A stretch of 64,000 nt of DNA, from assembly GCA_017590115.1 (NCBI GenBank), contig JAGGNK010006582.1, forward strand, positions 101,482 through 165,481, given 5' to 3'. The notes beneath the pieces were generated by a model. It saw only the letters and a list, made by a program, of their open reading frames with translations. It searched no databases and was not told the origin of the DNA. Below are positions 47,114 to 59,345 of the stretch, piece by piece. The stretch is from Montifringilla adamsi (taxonomy: Eukaryota; Chordata; Aves; Passeriformes; Passeridae). Position numbers and translations under genes: made by a program. Every line of letters starts with the position of its first letter. The first letter of the stretch is position 1.

Positions 47114-49510
47114 ACCTAATACAAAGCATCATTAGCCCTGCTGTAGCACAGTAGGGGCAACACCAGCTATTAAAGAAAGCAGGTTGATTAAGGGACAACC
47201 TTTAAAACTAAAAATAGTCAGGGAAATAAGAGTCAAGGCCATATGAAAGCAAACACGAGTCAGTTGTTATCACAGAGCTTTTCACGTGATGGTCTATGCA
47301 CTGATCTCACCCGGAGAGTGTTTATTTTGGACAATCTTAAAGGGTCCGGCCCCATGGATTGGCAGCAACGCTTATGGAGTGATCCGAGAGCACAAGCCTG
47401 ATCCAAAGTCCATGGAAGTCAAGGCAGTGGCTCCTCCAAGCACTCCCTGTAGGAATCACTCTGGGTTTGGAAAGATATGTTGCAGTTAAAGACATCGGTC
47501 AGGGCTTAGGGAAAATGTACTGACACTGTCACTGTCACTGTCAAATCCAGCCAGACACAAGTGAAAAACAGAGGGGTTGTAGCTAATAAGTGCAACACAG
47601 AATAAAATTAAAGTGGTTGAAGGAAAACTTGAGCAGTCAAAGGAAAATGCAGCAAGTTCAAACAAACTGCCTTGGCCCAGACACATTGCACAGAACATGC
47701 AGTGATTTGAAGGGGAAGAGAAGAAGGATGGCAGGAACTCAGCATCCCGCTTTTTTATAAGCCTCAAAAACATCGCAGGTGATGTGAGAAGAAAAAAATA
47801 CCTGGTTTTAGTCCTGTCTGGGAACATGTGGCACAAACTGAAGGAGAGGAAATTAAATTTGGCTTTGCCCTATTTCCCCCCTCTTTTTTCACTCCCCTGC
47901 TCTTTGCTAGTATTATCTGGGCTGCTTGGCCCTCAGCAAACAACTGAGTAGCCAAAATATGGGTAGGATTCATGCCATAACCAAACCAGCCAATGAATGA
48001 AATAAGGCACTTGTTTCCCGGAGCAGAGGGAGGGGAAGCGGGGGGATTTAAGCATTTCTGTGTGGTGTTGGAAACCCACCTTGAGTAGAAGCATCCCTCA
48101 GCTCACACAAACCACCGACGCTCCTCTGACGTCAATTGGCAGCCACTGCTTTGCACCATCCCAGGGCTGGCTGCAGCAGCACAAGCAAACAGCTCGCCCG
48201 GCCAACGGGACACATGGTGAGAGGCAAGCTGGAGTCCTGCACCCCTTCCCTCCGCCTCGCTGCTCTCCAGCATCACCCACAACTCTGTTTTCAGAGGCAA
48301 AAGGGTGCAGACCAGCTATGGCAGGCGAGTGTCTTGGGTGAGTGGCACATTGACTGGCAGTGGGTGGGTGGCACGGGGTTGCAGGGGGATGCCAAAAACC
48401 TGAGGGCGCAGTGGGTCTCTGCTGCTGAGGCCCTTGGGACTCAGGGCCACCCCTGAGCTGTGGCGTTGTCTGGGCAGGCTGCCAGGGAGAGAGCAATGCT
48501 CATGTTGCTACCTGAGAGGCAGGACCTGCATCACAGAGAGGCTGCTGGCTCCATGAAAGGAATGGCTGATGTCCTTCAGCCTCCGTCTGGAGATCCTGTG
48601 AGAGAGAGTTTGGGAGAGCTTGTGAAAGAAGGATGGGAAAATTACTGACCATGACGCATATCACAGACACTCATCTGCTGTCCTTTTCACTCTTTCCACC
48701 AAACAGACTCCAGGCCTGAAGGGAGTGGGAGCAGGAGGAACCTGACTCCTCTCAGGGTGCTTCCTGCAGCACACAGCAGGAGGATAAGGAGGCAGCAACT
48801 GTTCAGCTCCTTCCCTGCCCTCCCACACCAGGTTCCATCCCGCAGCCACCCATTCCAGCCCATCCCAACCCTGAATGCATCACACAGGGGGCACAGGGAG
48901 AGCTGCAATGCAAGAACTGTGTCCCATCACTGCTTGTGGGTCTTGGCAGCCCTCGGTTTTGGAGGACGCTGCTGAGCCAGCAGTGGCAGGATGAGGCAGC
49001 CTGGGGAGCCTCTGGGGACCATGCATGGCTGCATTCCTGGGCTGCATTTTTCAGCAATGGCAGAGCAGCCCACTGCCTTTTTTCCCCACCTGAAAGGCCT
49101 ACAAAGGCCTTGACTTCCAGAATAGGAGGTAGCTACAGCCCCTGCAAACCAGCCCAGATCAGATGAAGCTGCCCTGAGATGAACCCACAATGAAGGCAGC
49201 CAGAATTGCTGATTGCCTCTGAAAATAAAAGCACTAGAGACCTTTAGCACCCATATCTCCTTCTCTACCTGTGCTGAGGGCTGATCAGGAGCTTGGCTTG
49301 TGTGGTGCAGCACAGAACCCCCACTGAGATGTCTGCTCCATCATTCCCATGGTCAGCACTCATTCCTGGAAAAAGCTATGCTCTGTGGAGCCATAGGCTG
49401 GAGCTCAAAGGCACAGTGGAGAAAGGAGGCTGGACATGAGCTGTTCCCAAGCCAGAACCAGATTGCCCCCAGCACCTTTTCTGCTTCCAGAGACAAGAAG
49501 TGGGCTGAGA

Positions 49511-49543
49511 AGGTGTGTTGTTATGTTTCTTCATAACACACCT
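49511..49543. repeat. Imperfect hairpin
   Basis: AGGTGTGTTGTTATG (49511-49525) pairs with CATAACACACCT (49532-49543) over a 6-base loop, with a 3-base bulge in the left arm. The stem is too short for a typical microRNA precursor. Confidence 0.6.
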
Positions 49544-51224
49544 CCTTCTTGGAGACCCTTTTGTGGAGTTCCTGGACCTACATTTTAAATGCTCCAACAC
49601 AGTTGAAGCAAGGCATAAGCCCACCCTGGGACTTTAGTTTGAACCTGTTCATTTTATGGGACATTGGGAGAATGTGGGTCCCTTTTCACAAACCTACTTT
49701 TACAAGTTTTGGTTGAAATGCTCACCAAGAAGGCAGAGGGTCCAGCTGATCCCCTGCATTGATGTAAGGAGACCCAGTTTTGAGGCATGACAAATTCAGT
49801 GACCAGCTAAGGGCCATGGGCTTCGTGGGGAGGCAGAAGCCCTGCGAGACAGGGACACAGTGGGAGCACCAGCTGCCTGCAGAGCTCAGGGGCTGGCTGG
49901 GACAAGCACAGCAGTGGGCAGGTGTTTCCATCAGCAAAACCTATCGAGGGCAGCTACTTGCTAAAATAGATGCCATGCAATCAGCTGAAAAAGAAAGTCC
50001 CAGTGCCCAACTGCCTGCTGCAGGCACAGCACAGAGGCGAGTGGCTATCAGGGACAGCCAAAGGCTGTGGCAGGTGATAGGGGCAGCATGCAGAGGTTCT
50101 CCCTCTGCACCATGCCAGGGCTGCATCTCAGCACTTCCCTGTGCACCTGGGAATCCTGGCTGGCTGGAGGGCCCCTGCTCACATTCCCTGGAGCTGTCAT
50201 CCTCCTGCAAGCCCTGTCACCAGCAGCTGCACCTGATGGGGATGCCTTCTGGGGATGTCCTCACTGGCATTGTGCCAAAGGGGAGTTAAGAAACACACCA
50301 AGTCACCCACACTGTGCTGGGTGCTGAGAGCAATGAATCAGCCCCTCCTGCCTTAAATCATGGGATCAGCCTCTGGGTGACCGGAGTGAACTTCTTTGTG
50401 TGTGTGGTACTTGGGAGTGGCCATTCCTCATCCCTGGGGCACCACGGGGCTGGGGGCATGTCCCTCAAGCACAAGGGTATGAGTGCTTGTGCAAAGCACC
50501 ACCCTGGGGGCTGAGGAACCCAAGCAAACCCCCCAAGACAATTGTGCAAGCTGTGGGAATGTGTGGCTTCTGGGCACACTGGCTCTGGCAGCAGCATCCC
50601 ACAGGCTCCTCTGAGCAAGCTGTGGTAGCACAGCCCCAAGACTTACACCCCAGCATATGGAATCCAGCCCTCCTACAAATGTCACTCCCTGCCTCTACAG
50701 GCACCACCCAAACCCACCTTCTGCTCCAGTGAAAGCCTGAGTGTGGTTGTGTCATCTGCAAGGAGCAGGACAGCTCCAATCTTCCAGCCTTTCAGCTTGA
50801 AATTGGTGGGCTATTTCCCTATTTAGTGGGCCACATGTGTTGTGATAATTGTAGCAAACTAGGACAAGTAAAAAAGAAAAAAATTCTACAAGAAAAGGGA
50901 AAAAATATAGAAATATTGTTCTTCCTCCTCTTCGCCTCTAATATACCCTACAGCCTCTATCCAAAATGCCCTTGCTGTACCCTCACAAGCAGCACTGTGT
51001 TCAGGAGAGGCTGGCACTCAGCAGTGCAACCAGATGCTGACGGGAGGACCACCTTCTCTGGGTCTGAGCCTGAAGTTCATCCTGTGGGATTAGAAGATTC
51101 ACTGCTGATAGCTACTCATTTCCATGGTGATTATTCCATTCCACACACAGAGTAAATGGTCTGTGTGGCTCTGAGCACCACAGGAGGCAAAGCTCTCATG
51201 GGAAAACCAACCCCAAAACACTTG

Positions 51225-51325
51225 GAGAGAGGAGAGGAAAGAGGGGTAATGATTTGCCCATCATGGACCAAGCTCTCAGACTTGACAAACGCCCCTGCTG
51301 GGATTCAGACCCCCAGCAGGCTGTC
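51225..51325 (-). repeat. MIR-type SINE relic
   Basis: Read on the plus strand, GGGGTAATGATTTGCCCATC, then CTGCTGGGATTCAGACCCCC, follows the reverse complement of the MIR core ('gttaagtaacttgcccaaggtcac ... gagccgggattcgaaccc') in the right order and spacing. Confidence 0.6.
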
Positions 51326-51329
51326 ACAG

Positions 51330-54300
51330 CTTGGTACCACCAGCTGTCCTTTGGGTCATTTGGAAGCTGGCAGCACAATTCCATGTGCGCTAACAGCAGA
51401 GCACAAATCTGAGAAACACAAATCCAGCTCTGCTGCTGACCTCCAGCATGGTCCCAGAGAGCCACAGCATCTCTGTGCTCCTGCCCCAAGCCTTTTGCCT
51501 CCCCACTCTGCAAACCTTTTGGCCAGGGACCATGGTTTTCATGTTTGCAAACAAGTGTGTGAATCATGTGAGGCAAACCCGCTGGGCTTGGAGCAGCATT
51601 TCTGATTTACACTGTGGTAAATTACTGCCTCTTCTTTCAAAAATGTTATTTTGTTGGACAGGGTCCTGGTAACTCTGCAAAGAAGGGAGTGGGAGAAATT
51701 CCTCATAGATTAATTTTTTATTATTTATTTGCCATCAAGCATCATGCAACCACTTGCCTTGTGCAAGGCTGTGCTCCCCTCAAAGAATGACAGGGGACAT
51801 GAGTGACCTGCAGCTTGTTTGTCACCACCATCTGTCACCAAGGCCACACAGAGAACCAGGCACAGAGCAAACGGAGGTCAACCTCCTGCTCCAGGGTCCT
51901 GTCAGGCTGGCACCAGCAGGACAGGGCTGGGCAAAAGGCTTGTCCTAAGCATCCTGGGGAGAGGCCACATGGCCTCCAGCACTGCTCTGCCCTCCAGGTG
52001 AGCAGGGCAGGGCTGCTGTGTGGTGCTGAACATTAGCTGCTGCTCTTCAGCCTCCAAAGCAAGCTGGGAATCTTGGCTCATTCTCTCCCTTGGGCAATCC
52101 CATAGAGCTGCTTGGAGAAGCTTCAGCAAAAGGATTTATCCAGAGGTTTGTGTGTGCGTAAAAGTGCAAAACTTATTTCTGGGCTAAACAGAAGAATGGG
52201 GACACAAGCATCATAAAGTCACCCCAGGACATTGTGTTAATATTTGAGGTGTCTGCAGCTCATGTGCTGTAAAAAACAGTGTGCCACAGTGGATAGTGGC
52301 TCCAGAGCACTTGGTGCTGTACAAACAAGGCATAAATTGGCTGCTTCTGCCTAAGAAGGAGCTCACAAGGTTGTTTTTCACCATTGCAATGGGAAGGTAG
52401 AAGAAATAAAAGGAGATACAGGACAGCTCACCAGTAAAATGCACATTTTGACCCAAAGTATTCATTCATCCTTTTAGCAGCAGGTCCAGCCAAGTCACTT
52501 TGGCTGATTAAGAAAACTTTCCAAACATAGATTGGGGGTCAAATAAGAAGCTCAGCCACAAAAATTACTCATGCTGTGTGGAGGATAAGGAGGGAAGAAG
52601 AACATCCTTGGGGAGGGAAGTTGTTGAGAGCAGGGCTGGTAGGAGAGGCACAAGCAGGAGGAGTCTTTGGACTGCTGTGTTGCAGCCAGGGATGCAACAC
52701 AGATGTCCATCAGGCAGGATGGTTCAGGAATAGAGGTCACATCTCCACAGGATGACCCTCCTGCTGGGGCTGTCAGAACTACCAGGAAGGCTCTGATTGC
52801 TTCTCCTTCTGAGAATGCATTTATTTGTGGGTAAAAATTAGGACCTAGTCTACATCAATCTGCCATCTCTTGTTGGTTAATTCACTGAAAGTGGTCTGAA
52901 AAAATATAAATAAAGAAAAATACTTTCCCTTGTTAGTCACCTTCCAGTGATGTATAAATGCTCTGACTGACAATTACCAGTGATATTGATTCTAAATAGG
53001 ACAGAAAATGAACAGGTGAGTGTGAAATAGAAATTTATTTATAAAGATGCAATTGAAACAAAATCCATCCTGCAGGTCTGAGAGTTTAAGAAGGAAAAAA
53101 TGCCTTTACTGTATGTCTTTGCTCTCTCTGCTGAGGTTTGGGTGCTTCCTCAGGAGTGGGAAGGCCACATCCCTGGTAACAACAGGCTGAAATAAACAGG
53201 CAGCATGGCAACAGCTCAAAATAGGCATGAAAAGCAGCCCAGAGAGAGACCCTCAGCACAAGGCAGAGCAGTGCAGCATCCATCAGGCTGAGCTGGTGCT
53301 TGCTCAACCCTCCACAGCAGGATATCAATAGTAAATGCATTTTAAAATGGAAACGAAATCTTAACTGTGGCAAATGTGGCTGTAGGTGCTTCTTACAGTG
53401 CTGGGACATGGAAAAATGCCACCACCACTGGTGAGTCTCCTCAGGGCAGTGATGGTGACTCCATTTGCCTCTCCTGGAGACCTGGCCTCTCTTAGCTCTG
53501 TGCTTGTGGGTCCTCCAGCCTGGGAGCTGCAAACTCTCACTGTCACAACCCTGAAACCTTTTTGCAGGCTTGCCCTGTGCCAGAATCCCGAGGGAGGCTG
53601 TGCTGTGGCTGCTGGCCCCCAGCACCAGGCTCACTTTTCCCAGCCACACATCCTCAAGCCAGGCCAAGACCAAATTTGCTGGCCACAGGCTGGAGGTGGC
53701 TCTCGCTGGGGAGGGAAGGCTTTTGCCAGTTTGTTATTAAATCACAGTGCTATTCATGCTAGCATAGGTTGTCTGGGACTAAATGCACAGCAACTACATA
53801 CCTGGCTTCTGCCAGACAGCTTGGGGCAGTGATGCAGGGAGATCTGGGTCTTTGAGCAGGGCTCTCTTCCTGGCTGACTCGAATCCTTGCCCTGCTCAGC
53901 CTCTGTTGCTGCCAGGTTTGTGACTCTCACCCTGGAGGTACAGGAGGGAGAGAAGACCTCTGGAGATGTGCATTTGGATGTAGGAACTGCTGCAGTGCTG
54001 AAGTCCTTTTACTGCTTTATCCCTTGGTATCCAAGTGGCTCATCCTCTCCCCACCCAGAGCCACCACTCCTGGCAAAGCTATGACAGCACAGAGTTACAT
54101 ATCAAATGGACAACTGGTCCCAGGTTGGTTCCCAGGACACCCCTAAGGCTCTGGGCTTGGAGGAGCTGAGTATCACAGGAGGTCACCTGGCAATAGTGAG
54201 GGTATCTACGTGGAGCTGCCTCCCCCAGCAGTCCTGTGTACCTGTCCTTGTGGAGAAGGAGATCCTCGGGGGCCACCAGTCTTCCAGGAGAGGTTCAAAT

Positions 54301-55350
54301 AAAACAGGAAGGCTTATGAGCAGATGTGTTTGCTACGCCACTGCTGCCAAGGCTCTGCTCCACAGGAATCAGCTGTGGGGAGAGTTTTAACCCAAGCTGC
54401 AGTGCCACATGCCTGGCATTGGTACATAAGCAGCCTCCAAAATCATGACGGGGAGTGTGTAGCTCTTTCAGAGCCGATGGTTCCCTCACTTGACATGTCT
54501 TCGTCTTGAAACAACATCACTTTGTTGAATTTTGTGGCTTTCTATGTGGAACAACATTAGCTCATCCAAGTCTGTGGTTTATTTGAAAATAAAATTCCAG
54601 TAAGCTTTTGTGCCATCTGGCAGAGTCCAGCTGAGTGAGGTTTAGAGAGAAACTGTTGCACACGTGTGCACAAACACATAGACACACCAGAAACACTGTA
54701 ATCATCATAATCAGTAGTTGCAGGAAGCCTGGCATCATCAAGGCAAGGGAAAGAGGAAAAAAAAACAGTGCCTGACTCCTCTCCCAGCCATTTGCCTTCC
54801 ATGGGGCTTGGCTCTTTCCAGCAGAGGGCATTTTTCAAGCCGTCCCTCCTACACTGCTTCTGCCCCTTCCTTCCTCTGACATGAACTTCCAAGTGGCTCC
54901 AGATGTAAATCAAACACAGCTGGGTGAGCTGCAAGCCAGTGCACGCGTCAAATTCACAGCTGCTGCAGGTCACTGCACTGGTTTTGGGGTGTTGATTGGG
55001 AGAGAGGTTCTGATTTACACCAGCCTGGCCAGATGCATTGAGGAGAGCATGAAGAATACAGGAGAGGAGTGGGGCCAAGACAACGGCTTCTTGACTGCTC
55101 CATGCAATAGATGAAGTGTTTCATTGGGTGGATTCCCTCCTGGCTTCTCTGGTCCAGGCAGAAAGCAGGACACATGGCAGACCCTTGAGATTTTGTACCA
55201 CTCATCGCACCCTTACTCTCCTCCCACATCTGTGTACAGAGACCTGCAGCTGGCAAAGAGAAGATGTGGCAATCACCCAGGTACACAGGAGGCCACCAAG
55301 CACCCATCTGTCATCTTCTCCCCTGCAAGAGGGCTTGATTTTTTCTTCTC
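51330..55350. other. Intergenic sequence, no recognisable gene
   Basis: I see no exon or RNA gene and no clear transposon. Minus-strand open frames at 53086-53673 and 54557-55078 are long for chance but have low-complexity, Cys/His/Trp-rich composition and no motif I recognise. Confidence 0.5.
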
Positions 55351-55354
55351 CCTG

Positions 55355-55650
55355 GTATCCAGGGATAGGATCAATGGGAAAGGTTCAAAGCTGTGCAGGA
55401 GAGGTTTAGACTGGATTTTAGGAAACATTTCTGTACCAAGAAGGTGGGGAAACTGGAGCTGACTTCCTAAAGGTGTGGTCATTGCCCCGGGTGTGCTTGA
55501 GAGGCATTTGGGCAATGCCCTTTACATCGTGCTTCAACCTTTGGTCAGCCCCAAAGTGCTCAGGCTGTTGGACTGGATGATCACCATATTTCACTTCCAA
55601 GTGAAATATTCTCTTCTGTTCTGTTCTGTTCTATTCTACTCTATTCAGTT
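55355..55650 (+). mobile_element. CR1 LINE, 3' end copy with pentamer tail
   Basis: The sequence follows the CR1 3' region: GGGATAGGATCAATGGGAAA, GAGGTTTAGACTGGATTTTA GGAAACATTTCTGTACCAAG, then GTTGGACTGGATGATCACCA. It ends with a TTCTGTTCTGTTCTGTTCTA-type pentamer array (about 55611-55645). The array replaces the usual 8-bp ATTCTRTG repeats and marks a CR1 subfamily with a different tail. It is 5'-truncated. Confidence 0.85.
55586..55609. repeat. Perfect 11-bp palindrome at a CR1 3' end
   Basis: ATATTTCACTT and AAGTGAAATAT are perfect inverted arms around CC, located where CR1 elements have their conserved 3' hairpin region just before the tail repeats. Confidence 0.9.
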
Positions 55651-58600
55651 GCTTTCCTTAATTTCTTTCAGGTTTCTCCCTTCTTTCACACTCAGCTGCT
55701 CATGGGTGTAGTATTAAATGCATGTGTGATGGAAAAGAAATGGAACATGAGATGCTGGTTAGGATATGGAGGACAGTTTACTGGGAGAGCCAAACCCAAA
55801 GTCCCCTGGAGTCAGCAGGGAGGTTTCCCATCTCCATTCAGAACCGACACTGCTGGATTTCAGCCAGAATGCATCACATGCATTTAAAACCTCTGCATGC
55901 ACATCTGAGGGTATTTTTCCCCCGCACTGGACATGGGGAGAAACCTGTGACCCTGAGGTAAGTGGAGGGCAGAAGAGGAAGGCAGGGTGCCCTCAGCCCC
56001 AGCCTGACAGGGTCTGCTTTTGCCTGACTGCTGAGTCCCAGCTCCTTTCTCCACACGAGATCACTGGCACCAGCCTAGAGCTGCTAACAACAGCAGGAGC
56101 TGGATCACCTAAGAGCGTCCCCTGTGATCCTGAACAGAGAAATAAAATAAAATCAACTCCATCCACAAAGGCTTTAAACCCAGACAGCACAGCATTTCCA
56201 AAATGTGGCCCTGGTGAGGCACTGCACCAGCTGAGCTGCAGATGGGAGGCTGATACGCTGTGATAATCCTGCTCTAATTCTTTTTTTACAAGGATTTTTT
56301 TTTTAATATATATATAGTTTTGCCGCTGGCATATGCTGTACTAGTGTAGCAGCTCTTCAAGTACTGTGTTTTTCAGTGAATGTGTGAGTGACAGCACCTA
56401 AAAACAGCAGCTGTTACATAAATAAGGTTGGCGCTTCCCTGCGAGCACCGTGGTGGTAGTGGGGACAGAGGCCAGCGCAGCCCAGGGGATGACATCACTG
56501 TCCTGGACAGAGGGGGGCAAAGTGGAGGACACCCCCCATGGCAGCACTGGCCACCATTAAGCTCCCCAACCCCCACAGATTGTCACCTCCCCAAGGCAGA
56601 GGCTGCTGCGTGCCTGCTGTTTGTCACCAGTGACGTTCCTGTCACTGCCATCCTGTAAAACAGCAAATGGATAAAAAGAATAACCCAAAACATGGATTTG
56701 TGGCATCTCACAGTTATTTTGCTGATGCTGTGTATAAGGGTTAACATGGCCATTGTTCCAGCATGATATATGTTGTGTCTTAATGAGCAGCTTAATTATT
56801 TTACTTAGCAGGAGATGGCCAATAAAGTATTAAGAAGCCAAATTTGGGACTTGCTTTCCTTTCATATTAAGATGCAAAAGTCTGATTTGTACTGCCTGTA
56901 AATTTGCCATATCTCAGCATGCAAATACTCCTGAATAATTTAGGCTTTCTTTAAGAAGTGATATACCCAGAAAAGATTAATATTCAACAGACGTCCATCA
57001 TCCAAGCAAACACTTTTTTTTTTTTTTCCTAAAACTGTACTGAGTTTCTCATAAATTCCCTTAATGGGACAGAAATCATCCTGGTCTTTCTTCATAAGGT
57101 TTGTCTGTTTGCCTCAGTTCATAAATGTGACAGGAAAACTTTTTCTGCATAAAGCTTAAGAATGTTTGGCCCCTTGGAAGGACAAGAGAGGATGTTCTTT
57201 GAACATTCACCCAGACCCAAAAAGGAATAACAAAGAGGACAGCAGGAGGAAAGCTGGGATCTGAGATCATGTTTGATTTTGTAGGAAGAGGAGATGGCAG
57301 AATCCTGGCTGGATACAGCTTTGCTCACACACCCCCTGCCTTGGTGGACAGGAGCAGGGTGAGGGTCACTGAGGCACTCCCAGGGTGTGCATCCCACTCT
57401 TGTAACTTTTCTGCACGTTGTAATGTGGCAGTCAGGAACCAGTACTCCCACGTTTCCATTTTGAGAGGTGGAATTCACTGAAACATAAGCAGAACTGAAA
57501 CATAGTGTGCTTCAGGCTCAGGTATCAGCAAGAGAAAGTTTTTCTCTCTCTGACACACCTACAGCTGATATATCTGTGAGGAAAGTGGTGTGAGTGCATC
57601 AGCAAAGGTGTGTGATTCACCCATAACTGAGTACAAAAAAGATCACCAGGTTGGGACTATAAAATAAGCATCAGCTTTAAAATTTATGTCTCTGTTCATA
57701 AAGCCAAGATTTCTGGTAGGAAACAACTCCAGCAAAATATAAATGGGCATTGATGATGAATTTTGACAGAAGTTTAAGTTTTTCTGAAGGCTGAGGTGGT
57801 CTCAGGTAGCTCAGCCTCCTGGCAGGTGAGAACCAGGTTTGTGTTTTGAACCTGGAGCTCAACTTTCTGTGGGTCCAGATGCATTTTTTGGGGCTTGGAA
57901 CAGCTGGCAAAGGATTTATTTCAGATTATGAAGTCACAGAGGCAGATATCAAGTCACAGCAGGGAAGAACTGCTCTCTAAAAACTGTTGTTCTAAGACCA
58001 AATGTCCAAGACATTCATCATTACAAAGGGTAACTGTAAAGGCTGGAGGGAATTAATGGCTTCTTAGAGGTGATATGGTCCCACAGAGGAATTCCAGGCA
58101 AACAGCTCTGAAATAAATGATGCTGCTCACTACTTGCTGGAGAAGCAAATGAATTCCCTTAACTACAGACTAAGCCTCAGAGCATCTTCAGCCACTTCAG
58201 CTTCCCTGGACAAGCTTGTGGACATAATGCCTGTTTGGAAGGCCCAAATATCCCTGTAATAGCAGTGGTTGAACCTCCTTGCCTCATCCTATCAATCCTT
58301 TAATTTGAGACATTTGACATTCATGTCAAGTTGCAGAGTCAGGTAAGATTATTTATTTCAATAAATAATCAAGAAGTGTCTTCAATCAAGTGATAGCCTG
58401 TTCTCATAATGTAATTAAGTTTGAAGCTCAATTACTATTATCTAAGTCAATGGCACAGGCAGGATTATTACAAGAAAATCCCCAGAGATGTCAAGATTGG
58501 TACAGAGGGATGGAAATGAGAGTTCATTGTAAAGCTGAGTGTAGCCCAGGCCAGATCCTGCTGCTGAGCTGATCCTGGGCTGTACCCTGGAGGCACATAT

Positions 58601-58685
58601 CAGTCATGGAATTGCCAAAAATCCTTTCTACAACCTGAAAAAGGAGGTGCAAAAATGTGTGAAAGCAGGAGCTAGCCCTGAGAAA
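55651..58685. other. Intergenic sequence, no recognisable gene
   Basis: I see no exon. The part 56690-57000 is AT-rich, free of repeats and lacks CpG, and looks like slowly evolving non-coding DNA. T14 lies at 57014-57027. Confidence 0.5.
58347..58370. repeat. Perfect AT-rich palindrome
   Basis: GATTATTTATT (58347-58357) and AATAAATAATC (58360-58370) are perfect 11-bp inverted arms around TC. Confidence 0.95.
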
Positions 58686-58689
58686 ATCA

Positions 58690-59345
58690 GTGCAAGCTGG
58701 ACATCAGATTCTGGGGCTGGATGGGCCAGCAATGTGCACTGGCCCCAAACCCCCCCTGTGCTGGACTGCACCCAGAGCCCCAGGGCAGCAGGGCAGGGGG
58801 GATTCTGCCCCGCTCTGCTCAGCCCCCCCTGCAGGGCTGCATCCAGCCCTGGGGCCAGCACAGGAAGGACAGGGAGCTGCTGGAGCCAGGCCAGAGCAGG
58901 GACACCAAGGGGATCAGAGGGATGGAGCAGCTCTGCTGGGAGGAAAGGCTGAGGGAATTGGAACTGTGCAGCCTGGAGGACAGAAGGTTTTGGGGAAACC
59001 TCATCACTGCATTGTTCAGCATTTAAAGGGAGCTTAATAGGAAAGATAGGGGCAGAGTTTTAGCAGGACCTGCAGCAATAGGACAAGGGGTAATGGTTTT
59101 AAACTAAAAGAGGATCAATTTTGATTCAATATAAGGTAGAGGTATTTCACAGCGAGGATGTTTTACGTAGGAATAGGTTGTATGAGGAGGCGGTGGATGC
59201 CCCACCCTCAGAAACATTCAAGGTCATGTTGGATGGGGCTCTGAGCAACGTGATCTGGTTGAAGATGTCCCTGCTCATCACAGGGAGGTTGGGCTGGATG
59301 ACCTTTAAAGCTGCCTCCCACCCCAAATTATTTGATGAATCTGTG
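58690..59345 (+). mobile_element. CR1 LINE, 3' portion including the end of ORF2
   Basis: The longest CR1 copy here. One frame still reads RDTKGIRGMEQLCWEERLRE and LCSLEDRRFWGNLITA, the known C-terminal end of CR1 ORF2 (typically [36 protein letters not shown], recalled). Downstream are AGGACAAGGGGTAATGGTTT, GGCGGTGGATGCCCCACCCT, AAGGTCATGTTGGATGGGGC and GAGGTTGGGCTGGATGACCT, all CR1 3' landmarks in order. It ends at a diverged GCTGCCTCCCACCCC with a degraded TTTGATGAATCTGTGA tail. The copy is 5'-truncated and inactive. Confidence 0.93.

Larger units (their letters stand above)
43350..51220. other. Intergenic sequence, no recognisable gene
   Basis: Contents: an ATCT/AT microsatellite at 46063-46104, an imperfect 39-bp tandem duplication at 47036-47113, a triple CACTGT repeat at 47524-47541 and an imperfect hairpin at 49511-49543. 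The stretch 45050-45330 is AT-rich unique sequence. Long frames at 49780-50780 have no family resemblance. Confidence 0.55.

Noticed and set aside
49780..50289. 169-codon plus-strand open frame
   Set aside because: No motif, and overlapping frames on both strands; looks like chance in GC-rich DNA.
53086..53673. 195-codon minus-strand open frame
   Set aside because: The composition is Cys/His/Trp-rich without order, there is no known motif, and another long frame overlaps it on the plus strand.
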